Below are positions 48,547 through 62,358 of a stretch of 64,000 nucleotides of DNA, piece after piece. The stretch comes from Hydractinia symbiolongicarpus (taxonomy: Eukaryota > Cnidaria > Hydrozoa > Anthoathecata > Hydractiniidae). The notes below the pieces were generated by a model. The model made no database searches and had not been told where the DNA came from. It saw nothing but the letters and a program-made list of their open reading frames with translations. Numbering within the stretch: position 1 is the first letter of the stretch; each line of letters begins with the position of its first letter. Location: the NCBI RefSeq assembly GCF_029227915.1, contig NC_079882.1:31550001-31614000 (forward strand), written 5' to 3'. A program made the position numbers and the translations under genes.

Positions 48547-50958
48547 AGCCCGGGATTTACAAGAAATGGCGGGTTTTCGTTTGCCGGCGATTAAACTCTT
48601 TTTTTTCAGTGTCTCATCAAAAATGAAAACATTTTTGAAAACTACAAGTCTCATGCGTTTTAGTTGTGAAAAGATAATTTAAAAATCGTTTTGGAAATGA
48701 GTTTACTCACAGGGTACTTTCTTTGTATACATTCCACTATACGGGCCAAGCCCGGGATTTACGGGAAATCACGGGTTTTCGTTTGCCGACGATTAAACCA
48801 CTTTCATTAAGCGTCTCATCAAAAATGAAAACATTGCTGAAAACTACAAGTCTCATGCGTTTTAGTGGTGAAAAAATAATTTAAAAAATCGTTCGGGAAA
48901 TGAGTTTACTCCCTGGGTACTTTCTTTGTATACTTTTGACTATACGGGCCGAGTCCGGGAATTGCGGGAAGTCGCAGGTTTTCGTTTGCCGGCGATTAAA
49001 CTTCTTTTATTCAGCGTCTCATCAAACATGAAAACATTTTTAAAAACTAGAAGTCTCATGGGCTTTAGTGGTGAAATAATAATTTAAAAAATCGTTCGGG
49101 AAATGAGTTTACACCATGGGTACTTTCTTTGTATACTTTTGACTATACTGGCCGAGTCCGGGATTTACGGGAAATCGCAGGTTTTCGTTTTCCGGCGATT
49201 AAACTTCTTTTATTCAGCGTCTCATGAAAAATGAACACATTTTTGAAAACTACAAGTCTCATGCGTTTTAGTGGTGAAAAAATAATTTAAAAAATCGCTC
49301 GGGAAATGAGTTTACTCCCTGGGTACTTTCTTTGTATACTTTTGATTATACGGGCCGAGTCCGGGATTTACGGGAAATCGCAGGTTTTCGTTTGCCGGCG
49401 TTTAAACTTCTTTTATTCAGCGTCTTTTCACAAATGAAAACATTATTGAAAACTACAAGTCTTATGCGTTTTAGTGGTGAAAAAATAATTTAAAAAATCG
49501 TTCTGGAAATGAGTGTACTTCCTGGGTACTTTCTTTGTATACATTCGACTACACGGGCCAAGCCTGGGATTTAGGGGAAATCGCTGGTTTTCGATTGCCG
49601 TCGATTAAACCTCTTTCATTAAGCGTCTCATCAAAAATGAAAACATTTTTGAAAACTACAAGTCTCATGCGTTTTAGTGGTGAAAAAATAATTTAAAAAA
49701 TCGTTCGGAAAATGAGTTTACTCCCTGGGTACTTTCTTTGTATACATTCAACTACACGGGCCAAGCCCGGGATTTACAAGAAATGGCGGGTTTTCGTTTG
49801 CCGGCGATTAAACTCTTTTTTTTCAGTGTCTCATCAAAAATGAAAACATTTTTGAAAACTACAAGTCTCATGCGTTTTAGTTGTGAAAAGATAATTTAAA
49901 AATCGTTTTGGAAATGAGTTTACTCACAGGGTACTTTCTTTGTATACATTCCACTATACGGGCCAAGCCCGGGATTTACGGGAAATCACGGGTTTTCGTT
50001 TGCCGACGATTAAACCACTTTCATTAAGCGTCTCATCAAAAATGAAAACATTGCTGAAAACTACAAGTCTCATGCGTTTTAGTGGTGAAAAAATAATTTA
50101 AAAAATCGTTCGGGAAATGAGTTTACTCCCTGGGTACTTTCTTTGTATACTTTTGACTATACGGGCCGAGTCCGGGAATTGCGGGAAGTCGCAGGTTTTC
50201 GTTTGCCGGCGATTAAACTTCTTTTATTCAGCGTCTCATCAAACATGAAAACATTTTTAAAAACTAGAAGTCTCATGGGCTTTAGTGGTGAAATAATAAT
50301 TTAAAAAATCGTTCGGGAAATGAGTTTACACCATGGGTACTTTCTTTGTATACTTTTGACTATACTGGCCGAGTCCGGGATTTACGGGAAATCGCAGGTT
50401 TTCGTTTTCCGGCGATTAAACTTCTTTTATTCAGCGTCTCATGAAAAATGAACACATTTTTGAAAACTACAAGTCTCATGCGTTTTAGTGGTGAAAAAAT
50501 AATTTAAAAAATCGCTCGGGAAATGAGTTTACTCCCTGGGTACTTTCTTTGTATACTTTTGATTATACGGGCCGAGTCCGGGATTTACGGGAAATCGCAG
50601 GTTTTCGTTTGCCGGCGTTTAAACTTCTTTTATTCAGCGTCTTTTCACAAATGAAAACATTATTGAAAACTACAAGTCTTATGCGTTTTAGTGGTGAAAA
50701 AATAATTTAAAAAATCGTTCTGGAAATGAGTGTACTTCCTGGGTACTTTCTTTGTATACATTCGACTACACGGGCCAAGCCTGGGATTTAGGGGAAATCG
50801 CTGGTTTTCGATTGCCGTCGATTAAACCTCTTTCATTAAGCGTCTCATCAAAAATGAAAACATTTTTGAAAACTACAAGTCTCATGCGTTTTAGTGGTGA
50901 AAAAATAATTTAAAAAATCGTTCGGAAAATGAGTTTACTCCCTGGGTACTTTCTTTGT
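48547..50958 (+). repeat. Higher-order block J: 6-mer in two copies (1,217 bp)
   Basis: Units match at 1,217 bp (six monomers minus 1). TTACAAGAAATGGCGGG has its AAG at 48,561 and 49,778. Other shared marks are TTTTTTTTCAGTGTC, CATTCCACTATACGGG with TTTGCCGACGATT, GGGAATTGCGGGAAG, ACTAGAAGTCTC, GCGTCTTTTCACAAATG and CATTATTGAAAAC. The second copy ends near 50,958 at TTTGTAATTTTTTGAC. Confidence 0.86.
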
Positions 50959-53187
50959 AATTTTTTGACTATACGGGCCGAGTGCGGGATTTACGGGAAA
51001 TCGCGGGTTTTCGTTTGCCGGCGATTAAACTTCTTTTATTCAGCGTCCCATCAAAAATGAAAACATTTTTAAAAACTACAATTCTCATGCGTTTTAGTGG
51101 TGAAAAGATAATATAAAAAATCGTTCGGGAAATGAGTTTACTCACAAGGCACTTTCTTTGTATACATTCGACTATACGGGCCAAGCTCGGGATTTACGGG
51201 AAATCGCGGGTTTTCGTTTGCCGGCGATTAAACCTCTTTCATTAAGCGTCTCATCAAAAATGAAAACATTTTTGAAAACTGCAAGTCTCATGCGTTTTAG
51301 TGGTGAAAAAATAATTTAAAAAATCGTTCGGGCAATGAGCTAACTCCCTGGGTACTTTCTTTGTATACTTTTGACTATACGGGCCGAGTCCGGGATTTAC
51401 GGGAAATCGCGGGTTTTCGTTTGCTGGCGATTAAACTTCTTTTATTCAGCGTCCCATCAAAAATGAAAACATTTTTGAAAACTACAAGTCTCATGCGTTT
51501 TAGTGGTGAAAAGATAATTTAAAAAATCGTTTTGGAAATGAGTTTACTCACAGGGTACTTTCTTTGTATACATTCCACTATACGGGCCAAGCCCGGGATT
51601 TACGGGAAATCACGGGTTTTCGTTTGCCGACGATGAAACCACTTTCATTAAGCGTCTCATCAAAAATGAAAACATTTCTGAAAACTACAAGTCTCATGCG
51701 TTTTAGTGGTGAAAAAATAATTTAAAAAATCGTTCGGGAAATGAGTTTACTCCCTGGGTACTTTCTTTGTATACTTTTGACTATACGGGCCGAGTCCGGG
51801 AATTGCGGGAAGTCGCAGGTTTTCGTTTGCCGGCGATTAAACTTCTTTTATTCAGCGTCTCATCAAACATGAAAACATTTTTAAAAACTAGAAGTCTCAT
51901 GGGCTTTAGTGGTGAAATAATAATTTAAAAAATCGTTCGGGAAATGAGTTTACACCATGGGTACTTTCTTTGTATACTTTTGACTATACTGGCCGAGTCC
52001 GGGATTTACGGGAAATCGCAGGTTTTCGTTTTCCGGCGATTAAACTTCTTTTATTCAGCGTCTCATGAAAAATGAACACATTTTTGAAAACTACAAGTCT
52101 CATGCGTTTTAGTGGTGAAAAAATAATTTAAAAAATCGCTCGGGAAATGAGTTTACTCCCTGGGTACTTTCTTTGTATACTTTTGATTATACGGGCCGAG
52201 CCCGGGATTTACGGGAAATCGCAGGTTTTCGTTTGCCGGCGTTTAAACTTCTTTTATTCAGCGTCTTTTCACAAATGAAAACATTATTGAAAACTACAAG
52301 TCTTATGCGTTTTAGTGGTGAAAAAATAATTTAAAAAATCGTTCTGGAAATGAGTGTACTTCCTGGGTACTTTCTTTGTATACATTCGACTACACGGGCC
52401 AAGCCTGGGATTTAGGGGAAATCGCTGGTTTTCGATTGCCGTCGATTAAACCTCTTTCATTAAGCGTCTCATCAAAAATGAAAACATTTTTGAAAACTAC
52501 AAGTCTCATGCGTTTTAGTGGTGAAAAAATAATTTAAAAAATCGTTCGGAAAATGAGTTTACTCCCTGGGTACTTTCTTTGTAAACTTTTGACTATACGG
52601 GCCGAGTGCGGGATTTACGGGAAATCGCGGGTTTTCGTTTGCCGGCGATTAAACTTCTTTTATTCAGCGTCCCATCAAAAATGAAAACATTTTTAAAAAC
52701 TACAATTCTCATGCGTTTTAGTGGTGAAAAGATAATATAAAAAATCGTTCGGGAAATGAGTTTACTCACAAGGCACTTTCTTTGTATACATTCGACTATA
52801 CGGACCAAGCTCGGGATTTACGGGAAATCGCGGGTTTTCGTTTGCCGGCGATTAAACCTCTTTCATTAAGCGTCTCATCAGAAATGAAAACATTTTTGAA
52901 AACTGCAAGTCTCATGCGTTTTAGTGGTGAAAAAATAATTTAAAAAATCGTTCGGGCAATGAGCTAACTCCCTGGGTACTTTCTTTGTATACTTTTGACT
53001 ATACGGGCCGAGTCCGGGATTTACGGGAAATCGCGGGTTTTCGTTTGCTGGCGATTAAACTTCTTTTATTCAGCGTCCCATCAAAAATGAAAACATTTTT
53101 GAAAACTACAAGTCTCATGCGTTTTAGTGGTGAAAAGATAATTTAAAAAATCGTTTTGGAAATGAGTTTACTCACAGGGTACTTTCT
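49940..53187 (+). repeat. Higher-order block K: 8-mer in two copies (1,624 bp)
   Basis: Overlaps the right part of block J. Units match at 1,624 bp, exactly 8 x 203: CATTCCACTATACGGG at 49,952 matches 51,576, and the minus-strand frames at 50,969-51,184 match 52,593-52,808. One difference is TTTGTAATTTTTTGAC in copy 1 against TTTGTAAACTTTTGAC in copy 2. The overlap of the 6-mer and 8-mer periods shows successive exchanges using the same units. Confidence 0.85.
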
Positions 53188-56100
53188 TTGTATACGTTCG
53201 ACTATACGGGCCAAGCCCGGGATTTACGGGAAATCGCGGGTTTTCGTTTGCCGGCGATTAAACCACTTTCATTAAGCGTCTCATCTAAAATGAAAACATT
53301 TCTGAAAACTACAAGTCTCATGCGTTTTAGTGGTGAAAAAAAAATTGAAAAAAACGTTCGGGAAATAAGTTTACTCCCTGGGTACTTTCTTTGTATACAT
53401 TCGACTACACGGGCCAAGCCTGGGATTTAGGGGAAATCGCTGGTTTTCGATTGCCGTCGATTAAACCTCTTTCATTAAGCGTCTCATCAAAAATGAAAAC
53501 ATTTTTTAAAACTACAAGTCTCATGCGTTTTAGTGGTGAAAAAATAATTTAAAAAATCGTTCGGAAAATGAGTTTACTCCCTGGGTACTTTCTTTGTAAA
53601 CTTTTGACTATACGGGCCGAGTGCGGGATTTACGGGAAATCGCAGGTTTTCGTTTGCCGGCGATTAAACTTCTTTTATTCAGCGTCTCATCAAAAATGAA
53701 AACATTTTTAAAAACTAGAAGTCTCATGGGCTTTAGTGGTGAAATAATAATTTAAAAAATCGTTCGGGAAATGAGTTTACACCATGGGTACTTTCTTTGT
53801 ATACATTCGACTATACGGGCCAAGCTCGGGATTTACGGGAAATCGCGGGTTTTCGTTTGCCGGCGATTAAACCTCTTTCATTAAGCGTCTCATCAAAAAT
53901 GAAAACATTTTTGAAAACTGCAAGTCTCATGCGTTTTAGTGGTGAAAAAATAATTTAAAAAATCGTTCGGGCAATGAGCTAACTCCCTGGGTACTTTCTT
54001 TGTATACTTTTGACTATACGGGCCGAGTCCGGGATTTACGGGAAATCGCGGGTTTTCGTTTGCTGGCGATTAAACTTCTTTTATTCAGCGTCCCATCAAA
54101 AATGAAAACATTTTTGAAAACTACAAGTCTCATGCGTTTTAGTGGTGAAAAGATAATTTAAAAAATCGTTTTGGAAATGAGTTTACTCACAGGGTACTTT
54201 CTTTGTATACGTTCGACTATACGGGCCAAGCCCGGGATTTACGGGAAATCGCGGGTTTTCGTTTGCCGGCAATTAAACCACTTTCATTAAGCGTCTCATC
54301 TAAAATGAAAACATTTCTGAAAACTACAAGTCTCATGCGTTTTAGTGGTGAAAAAAAAATTGAAAAAAACGTTCGGGAAATGAGTTTACTCCCTGGGTAC
54401 TTTCTTTGTATACATTCGACTACACGGGCCAAGCCTGGGATTTAGGGGAAATCGCTGGTTTTCGATTGTCGTCGATTAAACCTCTTTCATTAAGCGTCTC
54501 ATCAAAAATGAAAACATTTTTTAAAACTACAAGTCTCATGCGTTTTAGTGGTGAAAAAATAATTTAAAAAATCGTTCGGAAAATGAGTTTACTCCCTGGG
54601 TACTTTCTTTGTAAACTTTTGACTATACGGGCCGAGTGCGGGATTTACGGGAAATCGCAGGTTTTCGTTTGCCGGCGATTAAACTTCTTTTATTCAGCGT
54701 CTCATCAAAAATGAAAACATTTTTAAAAACTAGAAGTCTCATGGGCTTTAGTGGTGAAATAATAATTTAAAAAATCGTTCGGGAAATGAATTTACACCAT
54801 GGGTACTTTCTTTGTATACTTTTGACTATACGGGCCGAGTCTGGGATTTACGGGAAATCGCAGGTTTTCGTTTTCCGGCGATTAAACTTCTTTTATTCAG
54901 CGTCTCATCAAAAATGAAAACATTTTTGAAAACTACAAGTCTCATGCGTTTTAGTGGTGAAAAAATAATTTAAAAAATCGTTCGGAAAATGAGTTTACTC
55001 CCTGGGTACTTTCTTTGTAAACTTTTGACTATACGGGCCGAGTGCGGGATTTACGGGAAATCGCGGGTTTTCGTTTGCCGGCGATTAAACTTCTTTTATT
55101 CAGCGTCCCATCAAAAATGAAAACATTTTTAAAAACTACAATTCTCATGCGTTTTAGTGGTGAAAAAATAATATAAAAAATCGTTCGGGAAATGAGTTTA
55201 CTCACAAGGTACTTTCTTTGTATACATTCGACTATACGGGCCAAGCCCGGGATTTACGGGAAATCGCGGATTTTCGTTTGCCGGCGATTAAACCTCTTTC
55301 ATTAAGCGTCTCATCAAAAATGAAAACATTTTTGAAAACTGCAATCTCATGCGTTTTAGTGGTGAAAAAATAATTTAAAAAATCGTTCGGACAATGAGTT
55401 TACTCTCTGGGTACTTTCTTTGTATACTTTTGACTATACGGGCCGAGTCCGGGATTTACGGGAAATCGCGGGTTTTCGTTTGCTGGCGATTAAACTTCTT
55501 TTATTCAGCGTCCCATCAAAAATAAAAACATTTTTGAAAACAACAAGTCTCATGCGTTTTAGTGGTGAAAAGATAATTTAAAAAATCGTTTTGGAAATGA
55601 GTTTACTCACAGGGTACTTTCTTTGTATACATTCGACTATACGGGCCAAGCCCGGGATTTACGGGAAATCGCGGGTTTTCGTTTGCCGGCGATTAAACCA
55701 CTTTCATTAAGCGTCTCATCAAAAATGAAAACATTTCTGAAAACTACAAGTCTCATGCGTTTTAGTGGTGAAAAAAAAATTGAAAAAAACGTTCGGGAAA
55801 TGAGTTTACTCCCTGGGAACTTTCTTTGTATACATTCGACTACACGGGCCAAGCCTGGGATTTAGGGGAAATCGCTGGTTTTCGATTGCCCTCGATTAAA
55901 CCTCTTTCATTAAGTGTCTCATCAAAAATGAAAACATTTTTGAAAACTACAAGTCTCATGCGTTTTAGTGGTGAAAAAATAATTTAAAAAACCGTTCGGA
56001 AAATGAGTTTACTCCCTGGGTACTTTCTTTGTAAACTTTTGACTATACGGGCCGAGTGCGGGATTTACCGGAAATCGCGGGTTTTCGTTTGCCGGCGATT

Positions 56101-59100
56101 AAACTTCTTTTATTCAGCGTCCCATCAAAAATGAAAACATTTTTGAAAACTACAATTCTCATGCGTTTTAGTGGTGAAAAAATAATATAAAAAATCGTTC
56201 GGGAAATGAGTTTACTCACAGGGTACTTTCTTTGTATACATTCGACTATACGGTCCAAGCCCGGGATTTACGTGAAATCGCGGGTTTTCGTTTGCCGGCG
56301 ATTAAACCTCTTTTATTCAGTGTCTCATGAAAAATGAAAACATTTTTGAAAACGACAAGTCTCATGCGTTTTAGTGGTGAAAAGATAATTTAAAAAATCG
56401 TTTTGGAAATGAGTTTACTCACAGGGTACTTTCTTTGTATACATTCGACTATACGGGCCAAGCCCGGGATTTACGGGAAATCGCGGGTTTTCGTTTTCCG
56501 GCGATTAAACTTCTTTTATTCAGGGTCTCATCAAAAATGAACACATTTTTGAAAACTACAAGTCTCATGCGTTTTAGTGGTGAAAAAATACTTTAAAAAA
56601 TCGTTCGGAAAATGAGTTTACTCCCTGAGTACTTACTTTGTAAACTTTTGACTATACGGGCCGAGTGCGGGATTACGGGAAATCGCGGGTTTTCGTTTGC
56701 CTGCGATTAAACTTCTTTTATTCAGCGTCCCATCAAAAATGAAAACATTTTTGAAAACTACAATTCTCATGCGTTTTAGTGGTGACAGAATAATATAAAA
56801 AATCGTTCGGGAAATGAGTTTACTCACAAGGTACTTTCTTTGTATACATTCGACTATACGGGCCAAGCCCGGGATTTACGGGAAATCGCGGGTTTTCGTT
56901 TTCCGGCGATTAAACTTCTTTTATTCAGTGTCTCATCAAAAATGAACACATTTTTGAAAACTACAAGTCTCATGCCTTTTAGTGGTGAAAAAATAATTTA
57001 AAAAATCGCTCGGGAAATGAGTTTACTCCCTGGGTACTTTCTTTGTATACTTTTGATTATACGGGCCGAGTCCGGGATTTACGGGAAATCGCAGGTTTTC
57101 GTTTGCTGGCGTGTAAACTTCTTTTATTCAGCGTCTTTTCACAAATGAAAACATTATTGAAAACTACAAGTCTCATGCGTTTTAGTGGTGAAAAGATAAT
57201 TTAAAAAATCGTTTTGGAAATGAGTTTACTCACAGGGTACTTTCTTTGTATACATTCGACTATACGGGCCAAGCCCGGGATTTACGGGAAATCGCGGGTT
57301 TTCGTTTGCCGGCGATTAAACCACTTTCATTAAGCGTCTCATCTAAAATGAAAACATTTCTGAAAACTACAAGTCTCATGCGTTTTAGTGGTGAAAAAAA
57401 AATTGAAAAAAACGTTCGGGAAATGAATTTACTCCCTGGGTACTTTCTTTGTATACATTCGACTACACGGGCCAAGCCTGGGATTTAGGGGAAATCGCTG
57501 GTTTTCGATTGCCGTCGATTAAACCTCTTTCATTAGGCGTCCCATCAAAAATGAAAACATTTTTTAAAACTACAAGTCTCATGCGTTTTAGTGGTGAAAA
57601 AATAATTTAAAAAATCGTTCGGAAAATGAGTTTACTCCCTGGGTACTTTCTTTGTAAACTTTTGACTATACGGGCCGAGTGCGGGATTTACGGGAAATCG
57701 CAGGTTTTCGTTTGCCGGCGATTAAACTTCTTTTATTCAGCGTCTCATCAAAAATGAAAACATTTTTAAAAACTAGAAGTCTCATGGGCTTTAGTGGTGA
57801 AATAATAATTTAAAAAATCGTTCGGGAAATGAGTTTACACCCTGGGTACTTTCTTTGTATACTTTTGACTATACGGGCCGAGTCTGGGATTTACGGGAAA
57901 TCGCAGGTTTTCGTTTTCCGGCGATTAAACTTCTTTTATTCAGCGTCTCATCAAAAATGAAAACATTTTTGAAAACTACAAGTCTCATGCGTTTTAGTGG
58001 TGAAAAAATAATTTAAAAAATCGTTCGGAAAATGAGTTTACTCCCTGGGTACTTTCTTTGTAAACTTTTGACTATACGGGCCGAGTGCGGGATTTACGGG
58101 AAATCGCGGGTTTTCGTTTGCCGGCGATTAAACTTCTTTTATTCAGCGTCCCATCAAAAATGAAAACATTTTTAAAAACTGCAATTCTCATGCGTTTTAG
58201 TGGTGAAAAAATAATATAAAAAATCGTTCGGGAAATGAGTTTACTCACAAGGTACTTTCTTTGTATACATTCGACTATACGGGCCAAGCCCGGGATTTAC
58301 GGGAAATCGCGGATTTTCGTTTGCCGGCGATTAAACCTCTTTCATTAAGCGTCTCATCAAAAATGAAAACATTTCTGAAAACTACAAGTCTCATGCGTTT
58401 TAGTGGTGAAAAAATAATTTAAAAAATCGTTCGGAAAATGAGTTTACTCCTTGGGTACTTTCTTTGTAAACTTTTGACTATACGGGCCGAGTGCGGGATT
58501 TACGGGAAATCGCGGGTTTTCGTTTGCCGGCGATTAAACTTCTTTTATTCAGCGTCCCATCAAAAATGAAAACATTTTTAAAAACTACAATTCTCATGCG
58601 TTTTAGTGGTGAAAAAATAATATAAAAAATCGTTCGGGAAATGAGTTTACTCACAAGGTACTTTCTTTGTATACATTCGACTATACGGGCCAAGCCCGGG
58701 ATTTACGGGAAATCGCGGATTTTCGTTTGCCGGCGATTAAACCTCTTTCATTAAGCGTCTCATCAAAAATGAAAACATTTTTGAAAACTGCAAGTCTCAT
58801 GCGTTTTAGTGGTGAAAAAATAATTTAAAAAATCGTTCGGAGAATGAGTTTACTCTCTGGGTACTTTCTTTGTATACTTTTGACTATACGGGCCGAGTCC
58901 GGGATTTACGGGAAATCGCGGGTTTTCGTTTGCTGGCGATTAAACTTCTTTTATTCAGCGTCCCATCAAAAATAAAAACATTTTTGAAAACAACAAGTCT
59001 CATGCGTTTTAGTGGTGAAAAGATAATTTAAAAAATCGTTTTGGAAATGAGTTTACTCACAGGGTACTTTCTTTGTATACATTCGACTATATGGGCCAAG

Positions 59101-62100
59101 CCCGGGATTTACGGGAAATCGCGGGTTTTCGTTTGCCGGCGATTAAACCACTTTCATTAAGCGTCTCATCAAAAATGAAAACATTTCTGAAAACTACAAG
59201 TCTCATGCGTTTTGGTGGTGAAAAAAAAATTGAAAAAAACGTTCGGGAAATGAGTTTACTCCCTGGGTACTTTCTTTGTATACATTCGACTACACGGGCC
59301 AAGCCTGGGATTTAGGGGAAATCGCTGGTTTTCGATTGCCGTCGATTAAACCTCTTTCATTAAGCGTCTCATCAAAAATGAAAACATTTTTGAAAACTAC
59401 AAGTCTCATGCGTTTTAGTGGTGAAAAAATAATTTAAAAAATCGTTCGGAAAATGAGTTTACTCCCTGGGTACTTTCTTTGTAAACTTTTGACTATACGG
59501 GCCGAGTGCGGGATTTACGGGAAATCGCGGGTTTTCGTTTGCCGGCGATTAAACCTCTTTTATTCAGTGTCTCATAAAAAATGAAAACATTTTTGAAAAC
59601 GACAAGTCTCATGCGTTTTAGTGGTGAAAAGATAATTTAAAAAATCGTTTTGGAAATGAGTTTACTCACAGGGTACTTTCTTTGTATACATTCGACTATA
59701 CGGGCCAAGCCCGGGATTTACGGGAAATCGCGGGTTTTCGTTTTCCGGCGATTAAACTTCTTTTATTCAGCGTCTCATCAAAAATGAACACATTTTTGAA
59801 AACTACAAGTCTCATGCGTTTTAGTGGTGAAAAAATACTTTAAAAAATCGTTCGGAAAATGAGTTTACTCCCTGGGTACTTTCTTTGTAAACTTTTGACT
59901 ATACGGGCCGACTGCGGGATTACGGGAAATCGCGGGTTTTCGTTTGCCTGCGATTAAACTTCTTTTTTTCAGCGTCCCATCAAAAATGAAAACATTTTTG
60001 AAAACTACAATTCTCATGCGTTTTAGTGGTGAAAGAATAATATAAAAAATCGTTCGGGAAATGAGTTTACTCACAAGGTACTTTCTTTGTATACATTCGA
60101 CTATACGGGCCAAGCCCGGGATTTACGGGAAATCGCGGGTTTTCGTTTTCCGGCGATTAAACTTCTTTTATTCAGTGTCTCATCAAAAATGAACACATTT
60201 TTGAAAACTACAATTCTCATGCGTTTTAGTGGTGAAAAAATAATATAAAAAATCGTTCGGGAAATGAGTTTACTCACAAGGTACTTTCTTTGTAAACTTT
60301 TGACTATACGGGCCGAGTGCGGGATTTACGGGAAATCGCGGGTTTTCGTTTGCCGGCGATTAAACCTCTTTTATTCAGTGTCTCATAAAAAATGAAAACA
60401 TTTTTGAAAACGACAAGTCTCATGCGTTTTAGTGGTGAAAAGATAATTTAAAAAATCGTTTTGGAAATGAGTTTACTCACAGGGTACTTTCTTTGTATAC
60501 ATTCGACTATACGGGCCAAGCCCGGGATTTACGGGAAATCGCGGGTTTTCGTTTTCCGGCGATTAAACTTCTTTTATTCAGCGTCTCATCAAAAATGAAC
60601 ACATTTTTGAAAACTACAAGTCTCATGCGTTTTAGTGGTGAAAAAATACTTTAAAAAATCGTTCGGAAAATGAGTTTACTCCCTGGGTACTTTCTTTGTA
60701 AACTTTTGACTATACGGGCCGACTGCGGGATTACGGGAAATCGCGGGTTTTCGTTTGCCTGCGATTAAACTTCTTTTTTTCAGCGTCCCATCAAAAATGA
60801 AAACATTTTTGAAAACTACAATTCTCATGCGTTTTAGTGGTGAAAGAATAATATAAAAAATCGTTCGGGAAATGAGTTTACTCACAAGGTACTTTCTTTG
60901 TATACATTCGACTATACGGGCCAAGCCCGGGATTTACGGGAAATCGCGGGTTTTCGTTTTCCGGCGATTAAACTTCTTTTATTCAGTGTCTCATCAAAAA
61001 TGAACACATTTTTGAAAACTACAATTCTCATGCGTTTTAGTGGTGAAAAAATAATATAAAAAATCGTTCGGGAAATGAGTTTACTCACAAGGTACTTTCT
61101 TTGTATACATTCGACTATACGGGCCAAGCCCGGGATTTACGGGAAATCGCGGATTTTCGTTTGCCGGCGATTAAACCTCTTTCATTAAGCGTCTCATCAA
61201 AAATGAAAACATTTTTGAAAACTGCAAGTCTCATGCGTTTTAGTGGTGAAAAAATAATTTAAAAAATCGTTCGGAGAATGAGTTTACTCTCTGGGTACTT
61301 TCTTTGTATACTTTTGACTATACGGGCCGAGTCCGGGATTTACGGGAAATCGCGGGTTTTCGTTTGCTGGCGATTAAACTTCTTTTATTCAGCGTCCCAT
61401 CAAAAATAAAAACATTTTTGAAAACAACAAGTCTCATGCGTTTTAGTGGTGAAAAGATAATTTAAAAAATCGTTTTGGAAATGAGTTTACTCACAGGGTA
61501 CTTTCTTTGTATACATTCGACTATACGGGCCAAGCCCGGGATTTACGGGAAATCGCGGGTTTTCGTTTGCCGGCGATTAAACCACTTTTATTAAGCGTCT
61601 CATCAAAAATGAAAACATTTCTGAAAACTACAAGTCTCATGCGTTTTGGTGGTGAAAAAAAAATTGAAAAAAACGTTCGGGAAATGAGTTTACTCCCTGG
61701 GTACTTTCTTTGTATACATTCGACTACACGGGCCAAGCCTGGGATTTAGGGGAAATCGCTGGTTTTCGATTGCCGTCGATTAAACCTCTTTCATTAAGCG
61801 TCTCATCAAAAATGAAAACATTTTTGAAAACTGCAAGTCTCATGCGTTTTAGTGGTGAAAAAATAATTTAAAAAATCGTTCGGAGAATGAGTTTACTCTC
61901 TGGGTACTTTCTTTGTATACTTTTGACTATACGGGCCGAGTCCGGGATTTACGGGAAATCGCGGGTTTTCGTTTGCTGGCGATTAAACTTCTTTTATTCA
62001 GCGTCCCATCAAAAATAAAAACATTTTTGAAAACAACAAGTCTCATGCGTTTTAGTGGTGAAAAGATAATTTAAAAAATCGTTTTGGAAATGAGTTTACT

Positions 62101-62358
62101 CACAGGGTACTTTCTTTGTATACATTCGACTATACGGGCCAAGCCCGGGATTTTCGGGAAATCGCGGGTTTTCGTTTGCCGGCGATTAAACCACTTTCAT
62201 TAAGCGTCTCATCAAAAATGAAAACATTTCTGAAAACTACAAGTCTCATGCGTTTTGGTGGTGAAAAAAAAATTGAAAAAAACGTTCGGGAAATGAGTTT
62301 ACTCCCTGGGTACTTTCTTTGTATACATTCGACTACACGGGCCAAGCCTGGGATTTAG
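53188..62358 (+). repeat. Right-hand domain: marker monomer at variable integer spacing
   Basis: A distinctive unit (AAAAAAAAATTGAAAAAAACG, with CCACTTTCATTAAGCG and CATTTCTGAAAAC) starts near 53,188, 54,203, 55,623, 57,246, 59,073, 61,507 and 62,116. Spacings are 1,015, 1,420, 1,623, 1,827, 2,434 and 609 bp, or 5, 7, 8, 9, 12 and 3 monomers within 2 bp. The following unit always has CTACACGGGCCAAGCCTGGG with GATTGCCGTCGATT or a close variant. A nested 811-bp 4-mer occurs at 59,865 and 60,676, and returns 2,434 bp later at 63,110. Confidence 0.85.
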
